64,000 nt of DNA from Oscillospiraceae bacterium (GTDB taxonomy: Bacteria > Bacillota > Clostridia > Lachnospirales > Lachnospiraceae). Under the pieces are notes generated by a model. It saw only the letters and a program-made list of their open reading frames with translations. It was not told the origin of the DNA and did not search any database. The translations under genes and the position numbers were made by a program. The stretch covers positions 1-64,000 of the forward strand of contig JAETOO010000012.1 of NCBI GenBank assembly GCA_021771715.1, written 5' to 3'. Below are positions 33,184-42,622 of the stretch, piece by piece; position 1 is the first letter of the stretch, and the number at the start of each line of letters is the position of its first letter.

Positions 33184-36100
33184 TCAATTCTGCTCCAGAT
33201 AGTTTTCAAACTCCTCCTGGGACATCAGAATCTTGCGCGGCTTTGTCCCCTCCTCCGGGCCGACGACGCCGGCGTCGGAGAGCTGGTCCATGATCCGCGC
33301 CGCGCGGTTGAAACCGATTTTAAAGACACGCTGCAACATGCCGATCGAGGCCTTGTCCTTGTCGATGATGAATTTGCCTGCCTCAGCAAAGAGCGCGTCC
33401 ACGTCCTCATTCGCACGCGCGGCGGCTCCGGCCTGCTGCACCTTCGCGAGCTGCTCCTCCATCTCGGCTCCGTAGCCTCCGTCCATATTTTTTTCTTTCA
33501 GGAAATCTACGACGTCGGAGACCTCCTCGTCCGAGACGAACGCGCCCTGGACTCTGGCAGGCTTCTGGTAGCCCTGCGGGTAAAACAGCATGTCGCCCTT
33601 TCCGAGCAGCTTCTCCGCGCCGTACATGTCGATGATCGTGCGCGAGTCGACGCCGGAGGACACCGCAAAGGCGATCCGCGACGGCATGTTTGCCTTGATC
33701 AGACCGGTGATGACGTTGACTGAAGGCCGCTGCGTCGCGATGATCAGATGCAGACCTGCTGCGCGGGCAAGCTGTGCCAGACGGCAGATGGAATCCTCGA
33801 CCTCGCCCGGCGCGACCATCATCAGGTCCGCGAGCTCGTCGACAATGATCACGATCTGCGGCAGCTTCTGCGGCTTGTTCGGATCGTCGATCTCCTGGAT
33901 CACCTCGATCTTCTGATTGTATCCCTTCAGGTCGCGCACGCCGTACTCCGCGAACTTCTGGTAGCGGCTGTCCATCTCGGCGACGGCCCAGTTCAGCGCG
34001 CCGGCCGCCTTTTTCGGATCCGTCACGACCGGGATAAACAGGTGCGGGATCCCGTTGTACACGCTCAGCTCCACGACCTTCGGGTCCACCATGATCAGCT
34101 TCACGTCGTCGGGCTTCGCCTTGTAGAGAATGCTCATGATCAGGGTGTTGATGCAGACGGATTTACCGCTGCCCGTCGCGCCGGCGATCAGTAGATGCGG
34201 CATCTTTGCGATGTCTGCGACGACGGTCTTGCCGCCGATGTCCTTTCCGACCGCGAAGGCGAGGTTCGACTTGTGCGTCTTAAACTCGTTTGACTCGAGC
34301 AGATCCCGCAGCATGACCGTGCTGTTCTCCGCGTTCGGCACCTCGATGCCGACGGCAGACTTGCCCGGGATCGGCGCTTCGATACGGATGTCGGTCGCGG
34401 CCAGGTTCAGCTTGATGTCGTCGGCGAGCGCGACAATCTGCTTGACCTTGACGCCCTGCTCCGGTGTCAGCTCGTACCGCGTGACGCTCGGCCCGCAGCT
34501 CACGTTGGTGACTCTCGCGTGGACGCCGAAGCTGTCGAGCGTCTGCTGCAGCTTCGCCGCGGTCCTGCGCACCTCCTGCTCCTGCCCTGCGCCGGAACGA
34601 GCCGTTCCGCGCTTGAGAAGATCGAGCGGCGGGTAGACGTACTCGCGCTTCACGATCTCGGCGGCCTTCGCCATCTCCGCCTCGACGTCCGCGATGCCCT
34701 CCTCGATCTCCTGCTTCGAAGAGCGCGGATTCCGCTTCGGCGAGCTGCCGTGCGGCTCCTCACCGTCTGCGGCGCGGCTCTCTGTGCCTTCCCGGCCGCC
34801 TGCCGTGCGGCTTTTTGGCGCGGACGGCTCAGAGCGGAAGACCGCCCCGGACGCGTTGCCGTCGAGCCGGTTTTCCGACGCAAAGATGCCGAAGTCCTTA
34901 CTCCGCCCGGATGCCGCGCCGGAAGAATCGGCGGAGCTTCCATGCTCTGTCTGCTCCTCGCCGCGGCCGGCCGCATACGCTTCATCGGCCTCCTCCAGAT
35001 CGTCCGAAGTGCGATATTCCGGGTTATGCGTTCCCGATGCAGAATGTTCAGCCGTGTGCGCAGCTGTCGTATGCGCACCTGCCGCGCGGTGTCCTGCGGT
35101 GCGTGTATTCTTCCCGTCGGCTTCCTGCCCATCAGATTCCGATGTGCGCGCTCCGTATGGATCACGCTCTGCGCTCTCCTCCGGCGAAGATCCAAATGAG
35201 TTATGCTTTGCGGTCTCGGCTGACGAAAATCCGAATGGATCATGTCTTGCGCTCTCGACTGTCGGAGACTCCGGCTGCTGTCTGTCGTCGGTCGGGTCGT
35301 CCGAAATTCCTTCTATATGAAGCGCCATTCCGTCAGGCTGGGCTCCGATATACGGATCGCCCGTTTGGTCTGCCGCGATCCGGTCAAGATCAATGTACGT
35401 GGTCTCCTGCCCGTCCGGAGTGTCCTGGACGCCGCGGTGCGCATCCCGGTTTCCGATGCCTGCCGCAGTCCCAGTGTCAGCCGGCGCATCCCCGGAGAGC
35501 TCTGCATGGCCGCCCCTGGAGATGATCTCGTGGACATCCGCCCCGACCGTTCCGGGGTTTCCGGAGATCAGCGTGTTGTCGGTCATGCCGTTTACCCTCC
35601 GGCTGTGCCGGCTCTCCTGCGGGGTGGACGGGAAAATGACCGGAATCTCGATCTCGGTGCGCTGTGTGTGCCGCACGACAGGGACGTCGCTGCCCTCCAC
35701 GATGAGCTCCGGCTGCGGAACCTCCTGGCTGCGGCGCGGCTTCTTCGCCGAGCCCGCGCGCCCCCTGGCGCCTGCGTGCCTGCCGGAACCTGCTTTTTCC
35801 TCCTCCGCCTTTGGAAGCCGTGCGGTACTCATGCTCCAGCGGCTCTGCTGCTCCTGTGCAGAAGCGGCAGCCTCCGAGCGGCGGTACCGGACGGGCTCGC
35901 GCTCGATCCCGGGCGCGGAAGCGGCTGCGCGGGATGCGTCCCGGTCCTGGATGGGAAGGTACTCGTCCTCCTCTTCCTGCCTTGCCGCCTGCTCTTCCCG
36001 CCTGCGGAGCGAGTGCTCCTTCGCCTGGGCGTACATCCTCTGGCTGCGCCGCTTCACCCCGCGCAGGATCGAGCGCTGCGTGATCAGCACGACGCAGATG

Positions 36101-36717
36101 ACCGCGAGAATCCCGAGAAACACGGCGGCTCCCACGGTCCCGAGCGACGGGCACAAAAGCCGGCAGAGCTGCCCGCCGATCGCGCCTCCGCCCGCCTTTT
36201 GCGCCGCACTGCGCTCGTAGATCTCGAGCACGGTCGACGCGGTGTACTCCTCCGCCTTTGCAAGCCCGAAAAAGCTGCAGACCGTCAGGTACAGCACGAC
36301 TGCCGAGAGAAACTTCACAACCGCGACCTTGCTGCCGCGGTTCGAGATCAGAAACGCGGTCGCGACGATGATCAGAAACGGAAACGCGTACGCGGACCAC
36401 CCGAACAGCCCGAAGCTGACGTCACTGATGACCTCGCCGAGAAACCCGCCGAGGCCGAAATAGCTGATAAAGAGAAAGATGCCGACGGCGATCATGACCC
36501 ACATCATGGCCTCGCGCGCCAGCCCCGCGCCCTCATAAGGAGTCTCCGCGGGCGCCTCCTGCCTGGGCGCTCTGGACGGAGCGGAAGCCTTCTTGCCGGA
36601 GGTCTGCTTTTTTGCTCTCTGCGCCGACGCGCCGGAACGTCCGCTCCCCACTCCCGATTTTTTTACCGGAGCGGTTTTACCCGTCTCCGGCTTCTTTTTC
36701 ACTGCTCTAGCTGCCAA
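33184..36717 (-). CDS. ftsK: DNA translocase FtsK/SpoIIIE
   Basis: A 1177-residue membrane-anchored translocase for chromosome segregation at division or sporulation. It starts at TTG 36717 with GGGGAG 9 bases upstream. A basic N-terminal tail precedes four membrane segments (about residues 70-210). A low-complexity linker of roughly 400 residues follows, with imperfect [14 protein letters not shown] repeats. The motor starts near residue 690: [20 protein letters not shown], Walker [15 protein letters not shown], Walker [34 protein letters not shown]. The winged-helix gamma domain is at the end. tepA upstream mirrors the Bacillus tepA-spoIIIE order. Confidence 0.95.
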   Translation of the reverse strand: MAARAVKKKPETGKTAPVKKSGVGSGRSGASAQRAKKQTSGKKASAPSRAPRQEAPAETPYEGAGLAREAMMWVMIAVGIFLFISYFGLGGFLGEVISDVSFGLFGWSAYAFPFLIIVATAFLISNRGSKVAVVKFLSAVVLYLTVCSFFGLAKAEEYTASTVLEIYERSAAQKAGGGAIGGQLCRLLCPSLGTVGAAVFLGILAVICVVLITQRSILRGVKRRSQRMYAQAKEHSLRRREEQAARQEEEDEYLPIQDRDASRAAASAPGIEREPVRYRRSEAAASAQEQQSRWSMSTARLPKAEEEKAGSGRHAGARGRAGSAKKPRRSQEVPQPELIVEGSDVPVVRHTQRTEIEIPVIFPSTPQESRHSRRVNGMTDNTLISGNPGTVGADVHEIISRGGHAELSGDAPADTGTAAGIGNRDAHRGVQDTPDGQETTYIDLDRIAADQTGDPYIGAQPDGMALHIEGISDDPTDDRQQPESPTVESARHDPFGFSSAETAKHNSFGSSPEESAERDPYGARTSESDGQEADGKNTRTAGHRAAGAHTTAAHTAEHSASGTHNPEYRTSDDLEEADEAYAAGRGEEQTEHGSSADSSGAASGRSKDFGIFASENRLDGNASGAVFRSEPSAPKSRTAGGREGTESRAADGEEPHGSSPKRNPRSSKQEIEEGIADVEAEMAKAAEIVKREYVYPPLDLLKRGTARSGAGQEQEVRRTAAKLQQTLDSFGVHARVTNVSCGPSVTRYELTPEQGVKVKQIVALADDIKLNLAATDIRIEAPIPGKSAVGIEVPNAENSTVMLRDLLESNEFKTHKSNLAFAVGKDIGGKTVVADIAKMPHLLIAGATGSGKSVCINTLIMSILYKAKPDDVKLIMVDPKVVELSVYNGIPHLFIPVVTDPKKAAGALNWAVAEMDSRYQKFAEYGVRDLKGYNQKIEVIQEIDDPNKPQKLPQIVIIVDELADLMMVAPGEVEDSICRLAQLARAAGLHLIIATQRPSVNVITGLIKANMPSRIAFAVSSGVDSRTIIDMYGAEKLLGKGDMLFYPQGYQKPARVQGAFVSDEEVSDVVDFLKEKNMDGGYGAEMEEQLAKVQQAGAAARANEDVDALFAEAGKFIIDKDKASIGMLQRVFKIGFNRAARIMDQLSDAGVVGPEEGTKPRKILMSQEEFENYLEQN

Positions 36718-36765
36718 CGATACTGTCTCCCCTTCCTAAAATGCACTTTCCGGATCATAAATACA

Positions 36766-36802
36766 GCAGGCCCGCTCCCTCTCACTGCGAAACAGGGCCT
36801 GC
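36766..36802. terminator. Hairpin after uppP
   Basis: GCAGGCCC (36766-36773) and GGGCCTGC (36795-36802) form an 8-bp perfect stem in the uppP-ftsK gap. The T-tract is weak. Confidence 0.5.
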
Positions 36803-36821
36803 ATCTCGTCACATGATTCCC

Positions 36822-37697
36822 TTACAGGAAGAAATGTCCTGCGATTGCGATCACACCGACTACAAAGCAATAGTAAGAAAAATACTTGAACTTTTTGTTC
36901 CGCACTACGACAAGCATCGTCTTGATGCAGACGTAGCCGACGACGGCCGCAAACACCATGCCGATCGCGTAGATGCCGATCTGGCCTGTCTCGACCGGGT
37001 TCTCAAACACATCCTTCACCTCGAGCACCGCCGCGCCGAGGATGGCCGGAATCGAGAGGATAAAGGAATACTTTACCGCGAATTTGCGGTCCATGCCGCA
37101 CAGCAGGCAGGCCGTGATGGTGGTGCCGGAGCGCGACAGGCCGGGAAGCGTCGCGAGTCCCTGGGCCGCGCCGATAGCAAGCCCGTTCTTGTACGTGATC
37201 TCGCGCGGGAGCTTGCGCCCTTCCTTCGAGCCGTCCGCAATCAGCAGGAGCACGCCCGTGATCAACAGACAGATGCCGGGGATGAGCAGCGTGTCGCCCG
37301 CATCGGAAATCAGATCCTTGCCGAGCACGCCGATGACGCCGGTCGGCACGGTCGACACGAGCACGAGCACGACGAACTTCCGGTAGTTGTTGTGGACGAC
37401 CCGGCGGTATTTCAGAGACGTTTTATGTATTTTGTTCAGGCACCAGGTCTTGAAGTTGAAACAGATATCGACCGCCATCTTTAAGGCCTCGACGATCATC
37501 CGCCAGATATCCTTGTGGTATACCACAAAGACGGCGACCAGTGTCCCGACGTGGAGCATGATGTCGAACAGCATGCCGCCGTCGGTCTCGACGTGAAAAA
37601 TATTCTGCAGGATCGACAGGTGGCCGGAGCTGCTGACCGGCAGAAATTCCGTGATGCCCTGCACAATCCCGAGAAAAATTGATTGAAGTACAGTCAT
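36822..37697 (-). CDS. uppP: Undecaprenyl-diphosphatase
   Basis: A 291-residue polytopic membrane enzyme that recycles undecaprenyl diphosphate for cell-wall synthesis and can confer bacitracin tolerance. The start is ATG 37697 with GGAGG 6 bases upstream. Motifs: LGIVQGITEFLPVSSSGHLS with the catalytic Glu and Ser-rich loop, and GLATLPGLSRSGTTI with the phosphatase-like second loop. About eight membrane segments are visible. Confidence 0.95.
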   Translation of the reverse strand: MTVLQSIFLGIVQGITEFLPVSSSGHLSILQNIFHVETDGGMLFDIMLHVGTLVAVFVVYHKDIWRMIVEALKMAVDICFNFKTWCLNKIHKTSLKYRRVVHNNYRKFVVLVLVSTVPTGVIGVLGKDLISDAGDTLLIPGICLLITGVLLLIADGSKEGRKLPREITYKNGLAIGAAQGLATLPGLSRSGTTITACLLCGMDRKFAVKYSFILSIPAILGAAVLEVKDVFENPVETGQIGIYAIGMVFAAVVGYVCIKTMLVVVRNKKFKYFSYYCFVVGVIAIAGHFFL

Positions 37698-37802
37698 AGG
37701 ATACCTCCATATTCTTCTATCCATTTAGCGTATGGGAGATTTTTCCGCATATACCTGTTTATTATACCAAACAATCGTTCTTGACACAAGAAAAATATAC
37801 GC

Positions 37803-37903
37803 GAGGGGGTGTTGCAAAATGCGGCAAATCCACAATGGCGGGCATTTGTGCGATGGATCGGATACCAGTAGTCGTAGTTGCCGGCAATTTTGCAACACCC
37901 TCG
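37803..37903. mobile_element. MITE-like element with 14-bp terminal inverted repeats
   Basis: GGGTGTTGCAAAAT (37807-37820) is the exact reverse complement of ATTTTGCAACACCC (37887-37900). Outside both ends is GAGGG or CCCTC, so the repeats extend imperfectly. The roughly 100-bp interior has no ORF. It sits between tepA and uppP. The ends resemble those of some insertion sequences, which suggests a miniature element mobilised in trans; no transposase is in the window. Confidence 0.65.
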
Positions 37904-37913
37904 GAATGCGTGT

Positions 37914-38624
37914 TCAGCGCATGTTTGCGCCGTCATCCCTCGCGTCGATCATTTCGTACAGCTTTCCGAGCGCCTCCCGGATCCCGCCGACCTCGTTGAT
38001 CAGCCCTTCCTTTACGGCATCCGCCCCGACGAGGATCGTCCCCAGGTCCTTCGTCAGTATCCCGGTGTCCAGCATCAGCTCCTCGAGCCGCCTGCGCGAC
38101 GCCTGCGAGTGCTCGGAGATGAAGCCGAGGATCCGGTCCTGCATCTGCTTAAAATAGTCGTACGTCTGAGGCGCCCCGATCACTGTGCCATTCATCCGCA
38201 CGGGATGGATAACCATCGTCCCCGTGCGCACGATAAAGGAATAGTCTGTCGACACGGCGATCGGCACGCCGATCGAGTGACTCCCTCCGAGCACGAGGGA
38301 GACGGTCGGCTTGCTCAGGGACGCGATCATCTCCGCGATCGCCAGCCCGGCCTCCACGTCCCCGCCGACGGTGTTCAGCAGGATCAGGACTCCGTCAATC
38401 TCCTGGCTGTCCTCGATCGCCGCCAGCTTCGGCAGCACGTGCTCATACTTTGTCGTCTTTGAATTGTTCGGGAGACACTCGTGTCCCTCGATCTCCCCAA
38501 TCACACTCAGCAGGTGGATCCGGTGGCTCAGCTCCGCCTCGCCCATCTCCTTGATCGCCTCCCGCTGCTCCTTCTTCTCCTCCGCCGCGTCCTCCTGCGA
38601 CGGATGCTCTCTCTCCTTGCTCAT
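37914..38624 (-). CDS. tepA: ClpP-like serine protease TepA
   Basis: A 236-residue ClpP/crotonase-fold protease. The start is ATG 38624 with AGGAG 7 bases upstream. Motifs: NTVGGDVEAGLAIAEMIASL, the nucleophile in LGGSHSIGVPIA, and TMVIHPVRMNG with the likely catalytic His. TepA in Bacillus is linked to protein export and sits beside spoIIIE; here uppP and a MITE lie between tepA and ftsK. A charged N-terminal tail of about 40 residues precedes the domain. Confidence 0.9.
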   Translation of the reverse strand: MSKEREHPSQEDAAEEKKEQREAIKEMGEAELSHRIHLLSVIGEIEGHECLPNNSKTTKYEHVLPKLAAIEDSQEIDGVLILLNTVGGDVEAGLAIAEMIASLSKPTVSLVLGGSHSIGVPIAVSTDYSFIVRTGTMVIHPVRMNGTVIGAPQTYDYFKQMQDRILGFISEHSQASRRRLEELMLDTGILTKDLGTILVGADAVKEGLINEVGGIREALGKLYEMIDARDDGANMR

Positions 38625-38644
38625 ATCGGATCTCCTTTTCTTCA

Positions 38645-38740
38645 CAGTTCAGCCACAGACGGGAGTCCGCATAGCGGCGGATAGCTTGTGCAGCAAGTGT
38701 GGCATAGACCTGCGGCTTGCATGGTGTCCTGGCTGAATTG
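38645..38740. repeat. TTCAGCCA repeat-family copy
   Basis: A 96-bp element with near-perfect ends CAGTTCAGCCA (38645-38655) and TGGCTGAATTG (38730-38740). The interior holds CATAGCGGCGGATAGCTTG and GGCTTGCATGGTGTCC, shared with copies at 42229-42610 and 56567-56659. It lies upstream of tepA. Confidence 0.8.
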
Positions 38741-38825
38741 CAACGTTCTGTTGCCGGATATTTCTTTATTATGTCCCGGCCCGTGAAAAAAATGCACCGA
38801 TGCAGAAGAAAATGACGGAACAGAA

Positions 38826-38873
38826 AAAGGGCGCCACCGCAGCAGCTTTTGTTGCCCCGCATGGCAGCCCTTT
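38826..38873 (-). terminator. Terminator after the CFI-box gene
   Basis: On the minus strand AAAGGGC (38873-38867) pairs with GCCCTTT (38832-38826), and further T residues follow. Confidence 0.6.
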
Positions 38874-38876
38874 CTC

Positions 38877-39647
38877 TTATGAAAGAAAATACTGGTCCTT
38901 TAAGGTAAAGACCATCTCTTCGTACCGCTGCTCGCAGTCCGCCAGCCGCCCCTCCTCGATCATCGAGAGGCACGGCGCGAGGTACTGCTCCCAGATAGAC
39001 TCGTAAATCTCCTTCCGGTTCTCCCGCCGGTTGATGTGCTTGACGATCGACGGCGCGACATCGTAGTACAGATGGATCAGCTCTGCACCGTCTGGACGGG
39101 AAGCCAGATAGCCGTCGCGGTAGCTGCGCAGCGTCCGAAGCTCGTAGCAATCATCCTGCCTGCCGAAGGACTCGCAAACCGCGGTCGTGATATAGCAGAA
39201 CTTCTTGTGAAAGCCCTCCTCTATGTACCGGTACTCCGAAGCCTTCAGAGCGGACTTCGGGAACTGACGCTTCCACGCTTCTGTGGCCTTCTGTGCCAGG
39301 GGCCCGGAAGACTCCCCGTGGAATTCCAGAATCATCGGGAGCACAAACGCCGCCATCGTCAGGTTCAGATCCATCATGAGATGGTCTCTCTTGCTCCGCT
39401 TCGGACAGGCCGCATACTTCTGCGCGCCGTACGCGGCAAGCGCATCCGCCATGTTCGTCAGAAACTGCTCCTTGTCGATGACTGTCAGATAGCCCTGCTC
39501 GATCGCGTCAAACGTCGGCACATGCTCCTGGTACATCCGGTGGAACGCATCTGCGTACGTCTTCTTGCTGAAATACTTCATCGGGTCATCGTCACAGCAG
39601 TCCAGAAGCTTCGGCATTCCCTCGATTCCCGTCAGGTAGAAATTCAT
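38877..39647 (-). CDS. CFI-box-CTERM-like protein
   Basis: A 256-residue soluble protein. Its C-terminal half holds the Cys-rich stretch FCYITTAVCESFGRQDDCYE, followed by LRTLRSYRDGYLA and LIHLYYDVAPSIVKHI, the hallmark of the CFI-box-CTERM group. The N-terminal half is helical (MAAFVLPMILEF) with no known domain. Function unknown; similar proteins occur in Lachnospiraceae. GGAGG stands 7 bases before the ATG, overlapping the yebC stop codon, so the two are probably co-translated. Confidence 0.7.
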   Translation of the reverse strand: MNFYLTGIEGMPKLLDCCDDDPMKYFSKKTYADAFHRMYQEHVPTFDAIEQGYLTVIDKEQFLTNMADALAAYGAQKYAACPKRSKRDHLMMDLNLTMAAFVLPMILEFHGESSGPLAQKATEAWKRQFPKSALKASEYRYIEEGFHKKFCYITTAVCESFGRQDDCYELRTLRSYRDGYLASRPDGAELIHLYYDVAPSIVKHINRRENRKEIYESIWEQYLAPCLSMIEEGRLADCEQRYEEMVFTLKDQYFLS

Positions 39648-39649
39648 GC

Positions 39650-40378
39650 TTATTCCTCCAGGTTTGTGTATACCGCCTGGACGTCGTCGTCCTCGTCCAG
39701 CATATCCAGGGTACGGTTCAGCTGCTTCAGAGCAGTCTCGTCAGTCAGCGCAACGTAGTTCTGCGGGATCATCGTGACCTCGGCGGACGCCATCGGGATG
39801 CCTGCCTCCTCGAGCTTCTGGCGCACGTCGCTGAAATCATCCGGCGTCGTGAGCACCTCAAAGCTGTCCTCCTCCTCAGAGAAGTCCTCCGCTCCCGCGT
39901 CGAGCGCCAGCATCATCAGCTCATCCGGGTCCATGTCGCACTCCTCGCGGTCGATGATGATCTGGCCCTTCTGGTCAAACATGTAGGAGACGCAGCCCTG
40001 CGTGCCGATGTTGCCGCTGCCCTTTGTAAACGCGTTGCGGACATTGGACGCTGTGCGGTTCTTGTTGTCGGTCAGCGCATCCACGATGATCGCGATTCCG
40101 CCGGGGCCGTAACCCTCGTACGTCACGAACTCGTAGTTCACACTGCCGAGCTCTCCGGCAGCCTTCTTGATGCCGCGCTCGATCGTATCGTTCGGCATGT
40201 TGTTGGCCTTCGCCTTTGCAATCACATCGCGCAGACGGCTGTTGTTGGCCGGATCGGAGCCGCCTTCCTTTACCGCTACCGCCAATTCACGGCCGATGAT
40301 GGTAAAAATCTTTCCCTTTGCGGCGTCGTTTTTCTCTTTCTTGTGCTTGATATTTGCAAATTTTGAATGTCCTGACAT
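39650..40378 (-). CDS. yebC: YebC/PmpR family protein
   Basis: A 242-residue protein, full length for the family. The N-terminus [20 protein letters not shown], then [16 protein letters not shown] and [15 protein letters not shown], and the middle [19 protein letters not shown] are diagnostic. Members were described as DNA-binding regulators, and more recently as ribosome-associated factors aiding translation of proline-rich stretches. It follows the CorC-like transporter gene with only 9 bases between. Confidence 0.95.
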   Translation of the reverse strand: MSGHSKFANIKHKKEKNDAAKGKIFTIIGRELAVAVKEGGSDPANNSRLRDVIAKAKANNMPNDTIERGIKKAAGELGSVNYEFVTYEGYGPGGIAIIVDALTDNKNRTASNVRNAFTKGSGNIGTQGCVSYMFDQKGQIIIDREECDMDPDELMMLALDAGAEDFSEEEDSFEVLTTPDDFSDVRQKLEEAGIPMASAEVTMIPQNYVALTDETALKQLNRTLDMLDEDDDVQAVYTNLEE

Positions 40379-40387
40379 AATCTGCTG

Positions 40388-41674
40388 TTACTCCTTTTCT
40401 GCTTGTTCTTCTGGTAATTTTTTTATTTTGACGAGGCGGATCATTTTATTTTCCACCTCAATAATCTGAAACAGATAGCCCTTCTCGCGCACCTCGCCCT
40501 GCTCACCGTCCGTCGGTATGCGGTCGAGCCGTGAAATCAGCAGTCCGTTCAGAGTATCGTACTCTTCTCCCTCGAACTCAATTCCGAGTGTATCCTGTAC
40601 CTCAGAGAGCGGCGTCATCCCGTCCATCAGGTAGCCATCCTCGCCGTCCTTCCGGATAAAGACGACATCCTTGTCGTACTCATCCTGAATGTTGCCGACG
40701 ATCTCCTCGAGAATGTCCTCCATCGTGACGAGGCCGGCGGTCTGGCCGTACTCGTCGGCGACGATCACCATCTGGATCTTCTCTGTCTGCATGGTGCGGA
40801 AGATCAGGTTGATCCCGCGCGTCTCCGGAATGAAGCGCACCGCGCGGATCAGCTCGGGGATATCCTTGATCAGCCAGCTGTCGTACGTCCCCATCGTGTG
40901 GAACTTCATCGCATCCTTAAAGTGCAGGATTCCGATGATGTTGTCGATGCTATCGAGGTAGACCGGAAAGCGCGACACGGGCTGCTCTACCATGAAGGCG
41001 ATCGCGCCGTTCAGATCGAGCGTCCCGTCGATTCCGATGATGTTCTTCCGGTGGAGCATGACGTCCCCGGCCTTCTTGTCGTCCATCTCAAAGATATTCT
41101 GGATCATCTCGGCCTCCTTCGCGTCAAGGACGCCCTGCTCATGGCCCTCGTTGACCATCGAGATGATCTCATCCTCCGTGACCTCGTTCTCGAGCGACTT
41201 GGGGTCGATGCCGAACAGCCGAATGCACAGGTTCGACACAAAGGTCATCGCCTGGGTCAGCGGGCTCGCGGCCGTCATGACGCCGCGGACGATGCCGAAG
41301 CGGCGAAGCAGCCAGCGGGAGGCATTTTTGTGTCCGAGCATTTCGGGAATCGAATTGCCGAACAGGTAAAACAGAACCGCCAGCAGCGGGAATATCACGT
41401 AGAACGGATACTGCCGCGTCAGTCTCGTGACGAGAAAGCCGGTTCCGGTGTAGGTGACTGCGGTCAGCAGCCAGATCGTGTGCGTCAGCCGCCTCGGATG
41501 ATCCTTCAGATCACAGATCTCGTCCGGCGGCTTGCCCTCTGACGCAAACGCTTCCTCGAGCTCCGCATCGGAGATCGAGTGGATCGCAGAGGCAAATGCG
41601 GTCATAATAAAATTCAGTATCAACAGGAACGCTAATAAACATGCACCCAACAGGGTACTGGCGTCGCCATCCAT
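40388..41674 (-). CDS. CNNM/CorC-HlyC-type membrane transporter
   Basis: A 428-residue protein of the so-called hemolysin C family. It has a DUF21/CNNM membrane domain (LLGACLLAFLLILNFIMTAF and two or three more segments to about residue 130), a CBS pair (about residues 195-320: KKAGDVMLHRKNIIGIDG, IVADEYGQTAGLVTMEDILE, EEIVGNIQDEYD) and a C-terminal CorC_HlyC domain. The family is linked to Mg or Co efflux; the hemolysin name is historical. AAGGAG before the ATG. Confidence 0.9.
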   Translation of the reverse strand: MDGDASTLLGACLLAFLLILNFIMTAFASAIHSISDAELEEAFASEGKPPDEICDLKDHPRRLTHTIWLLTAVTYTGTGFLVTRLTRQYPFYVIFPLLAVLFYLFGNSIPEMLGHKNASRWLLRRFGIVRGVMTAASPLTQAMTFVSNLCIRLFGIDPKSLENEVTEDEIISMVNEGHEQGVLDAKEAEMIQNIFEMDDKKAGDVMLHRKNIIGIDGTLDLNGAIAFMVEQPVSRFPVYLDSIDNIIGILHFKDAMKFHTMGTYDSWLIKDIPELIRAVRFIPETRGINLIFRTMQTEKIQMVIVADEYGQTAGLVTMEDILEEIVGNIQDEYDKDVVFIRKDGEDGYLMDGMTPLSEVQDTLGIEFEGEEYDTLNGLLISRLDRIPTDGEQGEVREKGYLFQIIEVENKMIRLVKIKKLPEEQAEKE

Positions 41675-41778
41675 ATCTTATGTTTCTCTCCTTTAAAAAT
41701 GATGTTCCAGCTTGCAACTCTATAGAATATAGCATTTTCCTGCGGATTCGTCAAGGTACGGGTAAGGCGGTATGTAGA

Positions 41779-42129
41779 TCAGTCCGCGATCAGCTCCAGA
41801 CTGACCTGCAGCGCCTTGTCGACGCGCTCGAGCAGCTCGCCGTCCAGGTGACAGACCCGGTCCTTGAGGCGCCGCTTGTCGATCGTGCGCAGCTGTTCGA
41901 GCAGGATCACCGAATCCTTCACGATCTGGTATCTGCCTGCCTGGATCTCTACATGGGTGGGCAGCTTCGCCTTGTTCATCTTTGAGGTAATGGCCGCACA
42001 GATCACCGTCGGGCTGTGCTTGTTTCCGATATCGTTCTGAATGATCAGCACCGGTCGGATGCCTCCCTGCTCCGATCCGACAACCGGCCGCAGATCCGCG
42101 TAAAAAATATCTCCTCTTCTGACAATCAC
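41779..42129 (-). CDS. mazF: MazF/PemK-type mRNA interferase
   Basis: A 116-residue toxin homologue, start GTG 42129 ([20 protein letters not shown]) with GGAG about 10 bases upstream; the frame open to 42186 lacks a ribosome site. Family signatures: [48 protein letters not shown] and [11 protein letters not shown]. In Bacillus ndoA follows alr and ndoAI. Here alr lies upstream, but the 493-base gap holds only a repeat element and no antitoxin gene. It may be regulated otherwise or be unpaired. Confidence 0.9.
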   Translation of the reverse strand: MIVRRGDIFYADLRPVVGSEQGGIRPVLIIQNDIGNKHSPTVICAAITSKMNKAKLPTHVEIQAGRYQIVKDSVILLEQLRTIDKRRLKDRVCHLDGELLERVDKALQVSLELIAD

Positions 42130-42228
42130 ACTACTCACACTCCGATACAAGGAATTTACGTATTTTATACCTCTAAGTATCTCCACGTTTTATCCATGTA
42201 TACACAGCCTGGCAGGATTTTGTCCTCA

Positions 42229-42610
42229 CAGTTCAGCCATGCTTAAAAAATGGGAAGACAGACCGTGCAAGCTTGCTTGCTAAGGATGCCGTGTGCCGGG
42301 GTTGCTGAGTGCCAGTGGCACTCGTTTAGCAACGACCGAGCCGGGAGGCGAGACCATACGTTTGGCATCGACCGAAGCGGAGCGTAGACCTGTATTACCA
42401 TTTTTGAATGGACGGAACGGTGCTGAGTCCCAGTGGGACTCGTTTAGCACCGACCGAAACGGAGTGTAGACCCATTCAGCCGCAGACAGGAGCCGCGTAG
42501 CGGCGGATAGCTTGCATAGCAAGCGGGGCGCTGAGCCCCGGTGGGGCTCGCTTAGCGCCGACCGGAGCGGCAGCGTAGACCTGTGGCTTGCATGGCGTCC
42601 TGGCTGAACT
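42229..42610. repeat. Expanded TTCAGCCA element with three covarying hairpin units
   Basis: The outer ends are CAGTTCAGCCA (42229-42239) and TGGCTGAACT (42601-42610). Inside are three 33-bp units at 42301-42333, 42419-42451 and 42527-42559. Each forms a two-part hairpin. The outer stems are GTTGCT/AGCAAC, GGTGCT/AGCACC and GGCGCT/AGCGCC. The inner stems are GAGTGCC/GGCACTC, GAGTCCC/GGGACTC and GAGCCCC/GGGGCTC. The changes are compensatory. A GACCGAAGCGGAGCGTAGACC-like 21-mer follows each unit, and once without a hairpin. Confidence 0.85.
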
Positions 42611-42622
42611 ATAACTTATATT

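Noticed and set aside
42187..42622. Small antitoxin gene upstream of mazF
   Set aside because: No frame with a ribosome site and RHH or MazE-like sequence was found; the region is the repeat element.
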